Assembly: GCA_002793035.1 (NCBI GenBank)
Contig: PFPL01000043.1
Location: forward strand, 317 to 53,751
From: Candidatus Magasanikbacteria bacterium CG_4_10_14_0_2_um_filter_33_14
Lineage (GTDB): Bacteria; Patescibacteriota; Patescibacteriia; Magasanikbacterales; UBA922
Direction: 5' to 3'
DNA: 53,435 nucleotides
A program made the translations under genes and the position numbers. The notes under the pieces are model-generated. The model was not told the DNA's origin and made no database searches. It saw only the letters and a program-made list of their open reading frames with translations. Shown here piece by piece: positions 19,089-27,412 of the stretch; within the stretch, counting starts at the first letter, position 1; every line of letters starts with the position of its first letter.

Positions 19089-20222
19089 CCAATAGAATTT
19101 CCAAGTCAAATTTTCCCACCACAGAAATTTTTGACAAAGAGACTCTACTGGGTACCCCTTGTATTGTGGTGGTTTTTGACTTGTAACATTATCACTATTT
19201 ATTTTTAAAAAAATAAACAATGAGATGGTGAGAGAGATTATTTGTGCAAATATTCCCTCTCAAACTATGTTGAAGAGTGGACGGGATTTAAACCCGCGGA
19301 TCTAATCGTTTCTGATGCAGAGGTTAGCTACTCTACAGTCAGATACTTTCGACCAGGACTTGTCTTCGGCAGCAGATTACTTTTCCCGTTAGGCAAAAGA
19401 ACCTACACAAATCCTAAACAGTTACCTTCAGCGCCTCCTCAGACCTTCCCCTACGTCGGGGCTGGGATTCTAACCCAGAACAGTGGCTGCAACCACTGCG
19501 TGAGACGGCTAGCAGACCGTCTTCCTTTAGGTAAGAGGTCTTGCTTCCACTCCTCTATAATAACGATATATTAGATCATTTTTATAGAGGAAAGGGAGTG
19601 TGTTTCAAAGATTTTTTCCATTAGCACTAACTATTTTTTCATAAAAATAACCAGTGAGATGGGGCCGAGAGTATTTAGTGCAAATACAATCGGCCGAAAA
19701 TGTGAGGGAGGCAAGATTTTCACTTGCAGTCGGTGTCATAGGTGTTTAAATTCACCCCACCGCCAATTCTTCACATGAGTAGAAAGTACATCGGTATCTC
19801 TTTCGGTTCCCCTACCGGCAGCTGACCGGATGTTGGAGATCCAATTGAAGATCCTCGTACCCCTCTCATGCTTCATTTTTCTCCCCTCAAAATAAAATAA
19901 TAGATTTTACTTTGAGGGATTAGAAATGTTTTTATCGATTTATAATACCGACTGCCGGACCCTGAACTTTCCACGACAAGTGGGGTAGAGGGCCAGCGCA
20001 CTCGGTACTATAGAAAATTCTATAGATGCCTCATGAGAGGATCGGATATATATTTGTTGAGAATATATATCTATGGTCACAGCTCTAGGCATACTCTTTT
20101 TGGCTCAAGAGTGTAGCTGATGCGCTAGAAGAAACAGTTAAGCCTCTTTTGACATCATAGAGATAGTTTCTTTTGAAGCTACTACTATTATGACAAAATT
20201 TGTTAAGACATCATTTACAAAC
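19060..20222 (-). ncRNA. Candidate large structured non-coding RNA (possibly several tandem modules)
   Basis: Promoter at 20229-20257, terminator at 19060-19088, dense inverted repeats, tandem modules with matching architecture, no convincing long ORF. Confidence 0.55.
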
Positions 20223-20228
20223 ATTCTG

Positions 20229-20257
20229 AAGATACCATAAATACTGCTACTTGTCAA
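20229..20257 (-). promoter_or_regulatory. Sigma70-type promoter, minus strand
   Basis: TTGACA-17 nt-TATCTT (reverse complement of 20229-20257). Confidence 0.65.
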
Positions 20258-20384
20258 GTGTTGCTATACAAAGTTATCCACATATTTATAAAAAAGGCTT
20301 ATATTAGCCCATGTATATTTAATTTTCTATTTACATTATATGACTATATTCACTAGGTAACTCTTGGTGTATGTTCAGTTGCTC

Positions 20385-20413
20385 TTGACAAAATATCAAA
20401 AATATGTTATTAT
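20385..20413 (+). promoter_or_regulatory. Sigma70-type promoter, plus strand
   Basis: TTGACA-17 nt-TATTAT. Confidence 0.75.
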
Positions 20414-20419
20414 AGTGGC

Positions 20420-20740
20420 AACTTAGGAGACTGGTGAAACGGCGGGGCGTTCTCGCCTACGCACCGGTCCAAACGACGGAGAAGAGATCATGACGACGAC
20501 GATGACCATGGGTGCGGGAGGTGGTGGTCGCTAGAGACCGCCATTAGCACCCCCCTTTGGTGGATGTACAAATGTCAGACCACAAAAGAGACGCTAGACG
20601 TCTGAAGTGGACTGAGAGAGTTATATCCACCATGAATCCACTCATTGGATAGCCTTCGGGTTCGCCATCAGAGTGGTTCTCTAGTACCTTTCGAGGTACA
20701 AAAAAAGGCCCCCTTGCAGCAATGCTCGGGGGCCTCTTCA
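20420..20740 (+). ncRNA. Candidate structured non-coding RNA (~320 nt)
   Basis: Promoter and terminator at ends; nested helices GACTGGTG/CACCGGTC, GGTGGTC/GACCGCC, GGTGGAT/ATCCACC enclosing AGACGctagaCGTCT, GTACCT-TTCG-AGGTAC. Confidence 0.6.
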
Positions 20741-20745
20741 TTTTA
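20707..20745 (+). terminator. GC-rich terminator hairpin
   Basis: GGCCCCC ttGCAgcaaTGCtc GGGGGCC then TCTTCATTTT. Confidence 0.65.
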
Positions 20746-20797
20746 TAAAATAAAAAACAGTATGTAGTTTGTTTGTACTGTTTTTTTGTTTTTGGGA

Positions 20798-21571
20798 TTA
20801 TTCTTTGCTAACTTCTTTTATTTCTTTGATATTAGTTTTTTTATCTATCAAAAGGTCAAGAAGTTTTTTGAAAGTTTGGACAAGTTCTGGACTTTCTATT
20901 AGAACTACCATTTGTTTGTCTTTATAGACTGACAATGCGAGTTTATTGTTATAGGCTAGTATACTACCTTTCAATTCTCCGTCTAGTTTAAAAGAGTAGA
21001 CTTGTTCGTAATTGCTAAATTTTTTCGGGGGTCTAGTGCTTGTACCATATACTAATTTTCTATTTATTTTCATTTTTATTAATTTACCATAGAGATCATT
21101 CAATACAACATCACCTATAGGTATTTTTCTAAAAGCTTCTAAGTCCTCAAATTCATAAATTTCTTTTGGCTTACTGTGCACTATATCTTCGGCGAGTGCT
21201 TTCAAAGATTCATCTCCTTCAAATAATTTTACTACAGGTTTTTCTCCACGAGCCTTGAGGTCAAGTTCATCTAAACCGGCTTTCATTTCAGAAACAGTGG
21301 CTTTCAAATCTTGCAGTCTTTGTTCGCCGAAGTTCAATAATCTTTGGGGTGGTTCGGCTGCAAAAAGTGTTTTTTTACCTTTTTCGACACTGGTTATCAA
21401 TCCTTGGTTTTTTAAGGAATCAATCAGCGCGTAGATAGTCACACGTGATAGCTTGGTCAAGGTAGATAATTCCTGGACTGTTTTTTGACCATTTTCAAGT
21501 GATGTCAAATAAAGCAATGATTCATTTTCGCTCAGACCTAAATTTGTTAAAAGTTGATTCCAGTGGAACAT
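20798..21571 (-). CDS. TrmB-family HTH transcriptional regulator
   Basis: LGLSENESLLYLTSLENGQKTVQELSTLTKLSRVTIYALIDSLKNQGLITSVEKGKKTLFAAEPP. Confidence 0.8.
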   Translation of the reverse strand: MFHWNQLLTNLGLSENESLLYLTSLENGQKTVQELSTLTKLSRVTIYALIDSLKNQGLITSVEKGKKTLFAAEPPQRLLNFGEQRLQDLKATVSEMKAGLDELDLKARGEKPVVKLFEGDESLKALAEDIVHSKPKEIYEFEDLEAFRKIPIGDVVLNDLYGKLIKMKINRKLVYGTSTRPPKKFSNYEQVYSFKLDGELKGSILAYNNKLALSVYKDKQMVVLIESPELVQTFKKLLDLLIDKKTNIKEIKEVSKE

Positions 21572-21692
21572 ATATTTTTGTTAAATTAGTTTTTATTATT
21601 ATAGCTCTTATTTATTGAATTGTAAAATTTTGTCAACAAAAAAAGTATCTTGAAGATACTAGGGGTTTTTTATTTTTTAGTGAGTAGGGGTC

Positions 21693-21736
21693 GTCTCGGA
21701 TACGGGTGATCTTGGTAGAACACCCATATCCGAGAC
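21693..21736. repeat. Strong hairpin (16-nt arms, one mismatch)
   Basis: GTCTCGGATACGGGTG atcttggtagaa CACCCATATCCGAGAC. Confidence 0.9.
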
Positions 21737-21771
21737 AGTGTCGTGATTTCTTCTTGATGTGGTCTGTGTGG

Positions 21772-22017
21772 CTACTTGAGCCCCATCTTCCACATCTTCA
21801 CGAGGAGAGCGAGGAAATCTTCGGTGGTGATCTCCTCGTTCTCCAGAGCATCTGTCAGGACTCGCTGTGCCTGTGGGAAACTCCCAAAGGACACGTACTT
21901 GTCCTGAAAGATCTTTACTTCCCCATTGGGCCAGTGCACCGATAGGCTGAAGGGGGTTCCTTCATCGACCTTTATGGTGTAGAGGGTGATGGGCTCTCGT
22001 GTCTCCTCGCGCTTCAT
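21772..22017 (-). CDS. Small hypothetical protein, GC-richer than flanks
   Basis: 81-aa ORF followed on the minus strand by a strong hairpin. Confidence 0.5.
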   Translation of the reverse strand: MKREETREPITLYTIKVDEGTPFSLSVHWPNGEVKIFQDKYVSFGSFPQAQRVLTDALENEEITTEDFLALLVKMWKMGLK

Positions 22018-22148
22018 TTTTCATCTCGGACAAAAGGGTTGTCGATGCCTAAAAGAACTTACTCCATTTGGCTAGGGTTGAAAGAAAAGAAAGAATAAAA
22101 AAAGAATGTCAAAGCGACATTCTAAAATAGCAAAAAATTGTATTATTG

Positions 22149-23324
22149 TCAATAGCTGGCGACGAAAGCCGGCGTATCATCTTCTTTTGATTTTTTTTTG
22201 GATAAGCTTGCAATTTCTAGATTCAAAATGTCTACCATGTTTTTGAAAGTTTCATCAGTTCTATAGAAATGATCAACGGAGAGTTTGGCGAATTTTGGCA
22301 TGTCTTTTATTTTTTGTACTATTGCTCCATTTATTTTATCTAATCTAGATTGAAGGATTTCTATGATGTCATAATGTTCTTTATGGTTGGCTATTTTTAT
22401 AAAGGCCTCTAGTTGGATTTGTGCTTCATAAAGAAGTTGTAATTGTACTTCGTGTAGTCTCAATTTTTCTTTTGCTTCATGTTTTTCTTCTGTATATTTT
22501 GATTTTAGCTCTTTGAGACGTTTTTGTATTTCGTTATATGGGATTCCTTTGCTTTTGAGTTCATTTTCTAGTTCGTACATTTTTTCTTTTTCTTCTTTTT
22601 TACTTTCAAACATTTCTGTAGGTCTTTTAGTTTTTGTCCAAAGAGCAATAAGCTCTGTCAATTTTGGTCTATCACAAGTTAGTATTATTCTTGGTATTTT
22701 GTTTACTGCTGTTCTTTCAAAGTCTCCATCTTCATTTTCTCTTGGTATATATTTCAATTCAGATAGTTTTCCACTTCTCACTTGTTGCATCGTTTTTTGC
22801 AATTTTATGTACAGTTTTTCTCTCCTGGCAAAAGTAATATCTATTCCTAGACCTTGGGAACTGCCTTCGTCATCAGAATATTCTAGATAGAGATCTGTAG
22901 CCCGAAGTACATCATCACAAACATGAGTTGGACATAATTCATAATTGGAATTAGCAGTTAGCCAATTATTTTGATACATTTGCTCTAGTAGGATAGCTTC
23001 CATGATAGTAGACATGTCTCTCAACTTTTTTTGTTCTATTGTCGCTTCTTTATTTATGGCATTTTTTGCTCTTTCAAAACTATTAGTGTCTTCTGGTAAT
23101 ATGGGGAAACCAGGCTCGTCATCAATGATCAGTTTGCTTGCTTTCTTTTTTTCTACAGCAGAGTCTATAGCTTCTTCATCACTTAATTCTTCAGGGGCGT
23201 ATTCAGAGATACTAGTTAATCTTTCCTCATAGGCGTGGGGAAGGGCTTCATCTAAAAGATGACGAAAGTTTGTTTCACTTTCATGGAGTGTAGATTCGTC
23301 TAATTCGACATATTTTCGATTCAT
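22149..23324 (-). CDS. Hypothetical protein (391 aa), charged/coiled-coil C-terminal half
   Basis: Long ORF, terminator AGAATGTCaaagcGACATTCT at ~22108. Confidence 0.75.
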   Translation of the reverse strand: MNRKYVELDESTLHESETNFRHLLDEALPHAYEERLTSISEYAPEELSDEEAIDSAVEKKKASKLIIDDEPGFPILPEDTNSFERAKNAINKEATIEQKKLRDMSTIMEAILLEQMYQNNWLTANSNYELCPTHVCDDVLRATDLYLEYSDDEGSSQGLGIDITFARREKLYIKLQKTMQQVRSGKLSELKYIPRENEDGDFERTAVNKIPRIILTCDRPKLTELIALWTKTKRPTEMFESKKEEKEKMYELENELKSKGIPYNEIQKRLKELKSKYTEEKHEAKEKLRLHEVQLQLLYEAQIQLEAFIKIANHKEHYDIIEILQSRLDKINGAIVQKIKDMPKFAKLSVDHFYRTDETFKNMVDILNLEIASLSKKKSKEDDTPAFVASY

Positions 23325-23527
23325 ATATTGTTGTTAGTAATAATGGTTTTATTATATACTTTTTTGTTATATTATGTAAAATTAGCCATGTTTATAAACG
23401 TATAAGGGTTTATGTGGATAAATCTGTGGTTAACTTACAGTACTTATTAAAGTGATTTTATAAATTTGGCTAAAATAAGCTAATAAATAGCTTTCTTGAC
23501 AAATAGTTATCCACCTGTTCTCCTGGT

Positions 23528-23562
23528 TGACAAAATGCGATTTTTCATGTATTCTAAACATG
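23528..23562 (+). promoter_or_regulatory. Probable rpoBC promoter with long leader
   Basis: TTGACA-17 nt-TATTCT upstream of rpoB. Confidence 0.5.
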
Positions 23563-23919
23563 CTAACAGAAACGTCTTGAATTTGCGCAAAATTCTCTAT
23601 ATTTAGCCCAAATTCTGGTATTATCGCCCCTATATTAGCGACTAAGCAGGGGACGGACTATCGGAGATCACATGGCTCAATTTTTTTGCCACAAATAAAT
23701 GAAAGAAGAATCCTTTTCTACAAAGAGGAATTTTTTTGTTGTTTGTAAGAAGTTTATTTATTGATTTTATCAATCAACATGCTTGATTGTTTAAATTAGT
23801 TAATAATAAATTACATATAAAGATTAATATTCGCTGGTTTTAGATTAAAGAATGATCTCATCTTTAAACTAAAGTCAATGATTTCAATCATAATAAGTAA
23901 TAAACATAAATAAATATTT

Positions 23920-26900
23920 ATGGCTCCACTATACAGACGTCAACCACTTAAGACCAAAGAACGTCAGTTCTTTACATCACTTCGCGATGCCGTTGAAGCA
24001 CCAGATTTGATAGAGATTCAAAAATCTTCTTATAGTTGGTTTTTTGAAGAAGGTCTTCGTGAACTTTTTGATGAACTTTCTCCTATTACTGATTTCACTG
24101 GTCGTGACTTGGAAATTTATTTTGAAGATTATTATATTGATGAACCAAAATTTGACCAAGTTACTTGTATCAAGAAAAATATTACTTTTGAAGCACCTCT
24201 TCGTGTCAATGTTCGTCTTGCAAACAAACGTACTAATAAGACTGAAAAACAAGAAATTTATTTGGGTGACATGCCACTCATGACTGATCGTGGTACTTTT
24301 ATCGTCAATGGTATTGAAAGAGTAGTCGTTACTCAGCTTATTCGTAGTGCTGGTGCTTTTTTCACTGCTGAACTTAGTCGCGGTCGTCGTTTTTATGGTG
24401 CTAAAATCATTCCAAATCGTGGAGCTTGGATTGAAATTGAAACTGATCAAAACAATGTCCTTTGGATAAAAGTTGATCGTAAACGTAAAGTAGCTGCTAC
24501 TTCTCTTTTGCGTGCTTTTGGTTACTCAACAGATGAACAAATCAAAGAATTATTTACTGACGTCAATACTCATCCTAATATTGACTATATTGAAAATACA
24601 TTGAAAAAAGATGCTGCAACAAATGAAGACGAAGGTCTTATCGAAGTGTATCGTCGTATTCGTCCAGGTGATTTGGCTACTTCTGACAATGCTAAGAGTC
24701 TTATCCATGCGATGTTTTTCAACTTCGATCGTTATGATCTTGGTAAAGTTGGTGTCTACAAATTCGATATCAAATTTGATTTGAATTTGAAAAAAGAAGA
24801 TTACGATGACAAAGAACAACGTGTTTTATCTCCTGAAAAATTGCTAACAGTTTTACGTGAAATTATTCGTCTAAATGTGACTCAAGAAGAAGCTGATGAT
24901 ATCGATCATTTGGGAAATCGTCGTGTTCGTGGTGTAGGTGAACTTGTTCAAAATCGTTTCCGCATTGGTCTTGCTCGTATGGAGCGTATCATTCGTGATC
25001 GTATGAGTACTATGGATTTGGATACTATTGTACCAAACAAACTTATCAATGCTCGTCCTGTGATTTCTGTTATTCGTGAATTTTTCATGAGTTCACAGCT
25101 TTCACAATTCATGGATCAAATCAATCCTCTAGCTGAACTAGAACACAAACGTCGTATTTCAGCCTTGGGACCTGGTGGTCTTTCTCGTGATAGAGCAGGA
25201 TTCGAAGTTCGTGATGTACATAGAACTCATTATGGTCGTATTTGTCCAATTGCTACTCCTGAAGGACCAAATATCGGTTTAGTTGGACATTTGTCTACTT
25301 TTGCAAAAATTAACAAATTTGGTTTCTTGGAAACTCCTTACAAAAAAGTAATTAGTGTTGTAAAAAATGAAGCTGCTTTTACTGAAGGTGAGATTTCTAA
25401 AATGGATGTCAAAGGTATTGTCAAAGTTGGTGACAAAATCACTGCCGATATTGCCAAAAAATTAGAAAAAGAAAAAAATATTACAGAAGTACAAGTAAAA
25501 CCTCATGTTTCTAGTGAAGTTGTTTATTTGAATTCTTTCCAAGAAGAAAGAACTATCACAGCTAGTGCTACTACTCCAATTGATGAACATGGTTACTTTA
25601 CTGAAGAAAGAACTTCTGCTCGTGTAAATGGTGAACCTCAACTTATTGAATCTGATAATATAAATTATATAGACGTAGCTTCTAATCAAATTTTGTCAGT
25701 AGCTACAAGTATGATTCCTTTCTTGGAACATGATGATGCGACTCGTGCTTTGATGGGTACAAACATGCAACGTCAGGCTGTCCCTTGTATTAAACCGGAA
25801 CCTCCTCTTGTTGGTACTGGAATTGAACGTATTGCTGCTTTAAATAGTGGTTATGTATTTCGTGCACCTGCCAATGGTGAAGTCACTTATGTCGATGGTA
25901 GTAAAATTGAATTTACAGATACAAAAGGTAAAATCACTACTTATACTTTATCAAAATATACTAGATCAAATGCTTCAAGTAGTATCAACCAACGTCCAAC
26001 TGTAACTGTCGGACAAAAATTGAAAAAAGGTGATCCTATGAGTGATGGTCCATCTATCAAAGATGCAGAATTGTCACTTGGTCAAAACGTACTTGTAGCT
26101 TACATGGTTTGGGAAGGTTTCAACTATGAAGATGCTATTATCGTTTCTGAAAGATTGGTAAAAGATGATAGATATACTTCTATTCATATCGAAGATTACA
26201 CAATAAATGTTCGTGAAACTAAGCTTGGTGAAGAAGTGATTACTTCTGATATCCCAAATGTTAGTGAAGAAAAATTACGCCATCTAGATTCAGAAGGTAT
26301 TGTTCGTATTGGTGCAGAAGTTCGTTCTGGTGACATCCTTGTTGGTAAGATTACTCCAAAAGGTGAAACTGAACTTACTCCAGAAGAAAGATTGCTTCGT
26401 GCAATATTCGGTGAAAAAGCTCGTGATGTACGTGATTCTTCACTTTATCTAGAACATGGTGAACAAGGAAAAGTAATTGATGTCAAAGTATTTTCAACAG
26501 AACAAGGTGACAAACTTCAACCTGGTGTTATCAAGCAAGTTCAAGTGACTGTCGCTGACATGAGAAAAATTCAAGTTGGTGATAAAATGGCTGGTCGTCA
26601 TGGTAACAAAGGTGTTATCTCACGTGTCGTGCCTGCTTCGGACATGCCATTCCTAGAAGATGGAACTCCTGTTGATATTATATTGTCTCCACTTGGTGTC
26701 GTGTCTCGTATGAACTTAGGACAATTGCTAGAGACTCATCTTGGTTTAGCTGTAAACGCTCTTGGTTACAAAGCTGCCACACCAGTACTCAATGGTATTA
26801 CTGAATTACAAATTGAAGAAGAATTAATAAAAGCGGGTTTCCCAATTGACGGACAACTCCAACTTTATGATGGACGTACAGGTGAAGCTTATGACAATAA

Positions 26901-27366
26901 GACAACTGTTGGTTACAACTATATGTTGAAATTGAATCACATGGTGGAAGATAAAATCCATCAACGTTCTATCGGTCCATACAGTCTTATCACTCAACAA
27001 CCTTTGGGAGGTAAAGCTCAGTTTGGTGGACAACGTTTCGGAGAAATGGAAGTCTGGGCATTACAAGCTTATGGCGCTGCTTATAGTTTGCAAGAAATTT
27101 TGACTATCAAGTCTGATGATGTGCCAGGTAGATCAAAAGCTTATGAAGCTATAATAAAGGGTGAACCTATTACTAAAGTCAATTTACCAGAGTCTTTCAA
27201 TGTTCTTGTAAGAGAAATGAAAGGTTTGGGACTTGACGTAGAGTTATTGAAGAAAAATGATGCTGACGAATATATAGAAGTGGAAGAAGCTCAAAAACAA
27301 GAAAAAGAAAAAAAGTTTTCTGAAATAAATAAAGATATGATTGGAAAAGAAGTTGCTGAAGAATAA
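23920..27366 (+). CDS. rpoB: DNA-directed RNA polymerase subunit beta
   Basis: SQLSQFMDQINPLAELEHKRRISALGPGGLSRDRAGFEVRDVHRTHYGRICPIATPEGPNIGL; GDKMAGRHGNKGVIS. Confidence 0.99.
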   Translation: MAPLYRRQPLKTKERQFFTSLRDAVEAPDLIEIQKSSYSWFFEEGLRELFDELSPITDFTGRDLEIYFEDYYIDEPKFDQVTCIKKNITFEAPLRVNVRLANKRTNKTEKQEIYLGDMPLMTDRGTFIVNGIERVVVTQLIRSAGAFFTAELSRGRRFYGAKIIPNRGAWIEIETDQNNVLWIKVDRKRKVAATSLLRAFGYSTDEQIKELFTDVNTHPNIDYIENTLKKDAATNEDEGLIEVYRRIRPGDLATSDNAKSLIHAMFFNFDRYDLGKVGVYKFDIKFDLNLKKEDYDDKEQRVLSPEKLLTVLREIIRLNVTQEEADDIDHLGNRRVRGVGELVQNRFRIGLARMERIIRDRMSTMDLDTIVPNKLINARPVISVIREFFMSSQLSQFMDQINPLAELEHKRRISALGPGGLSRDRAGFEVRDVHRTHYGRICPIATPEGPNIGLVGHLSTFAKINKFGFLETPYKKVISVVKNEAAFTEGEISKMDVKGIVKVGDKITADIAKKLEKEKNITEVQVKPHVSSEVVYLNSFQEERTITASATTPIDEHGYFTEERTSARVNGEPQLIESDNINYIDVASNQILSVATSMIPFLEHDDATRALMGTNMQRQAVPCIKPEPPLVGTGIERIAALNSGYVFRAPANGEVTYVDGSKIEFTDTKGKITTYTLSKYTRSNASSSINQRPTVTVGQKLKKGDPMSDGPSIKDAELSLGQNVLVAYMVWEGFNYEDAIIVSERLVKDDRYTSIHIEDYTINVRETKLGEEVITSDIPNVSEEKLRHLDSEGIVRIGAEVRSGDILVGKITPKGETELTPEERLLRAIFGEKARDVRDSSLYLEHGEQGKVIDVKVFSTEQGDKLQPGVIKQVQVTVADMRKIQVGDKMAGRHGNKGVISRVVPASDMPFLEDGTPVDIILSPLGVVSRMNLGQLLETHLGLAVNALGYKAATPVLNGITELQIEEELIKAGFPIDGQLQLYDGRTGEAYDNKTTVGYNYMLKLNHMVEDKIHQRSIGPYSLITQQPLGGKAQFGGQRFGEMEVWALQAYGAAYSLQEILTIKSDDVPGRSKAYEAIIKGEPITKVNLPESFNVLVREMKGLGLDVELLKKNDADEYIEVEEAQKQEKEKKFSEINKDMIGKEVAEE

Positions 27367-27412
27367 TAAAATTTTAAATCAATTATCTAAACTCTAAAAT
27401 AATAAAAATCTT

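Noticed and set aside
19270-19545. Canonical tRNA genes (T-arm-like GCGGGTTTAAATCCCGT, CTGGGTTAGAATCCCAG)
   Set aside because: No normal D-arm or 5-bp/7-nt anticodon arm could be built around them and T-loop C56 is missing; kept only as a tRNA-like finding.
19242-19574. 110-aa plus-strand ORF (MCKYSLSNYVEEWTGFKPADL...)
   Set aside because: Runs antisense through the hairpin-rich RNA module and has the look of translated structured RNA (GFKPADL resembles antisense tRNA translation); no SD, composition not protein-like.
20490-20534. Thr/Met-rich mini-ORF MTTTMTMGAGGGR resembling a threonine-operon attenuator leader peptide
   Set aside because: No biosynthetic gene follows on the plus strand; the codons lie inside strong helices, so chance is more likely.
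19060-20740. tmRNA, RNase P RNA, SRP RNA or 6S RNA
   Set aside because: GTGGAAAGTTCAGGGTCC at ~19958-19975 (minus) faintly resembles the RNase P GAGGAAAGTCCGGGCTCC block, but the other conserved RNase P, tmRNA (TTCGAC...LAA tag) and SRP (GGAAGGAAGCAG) signatures were not found.
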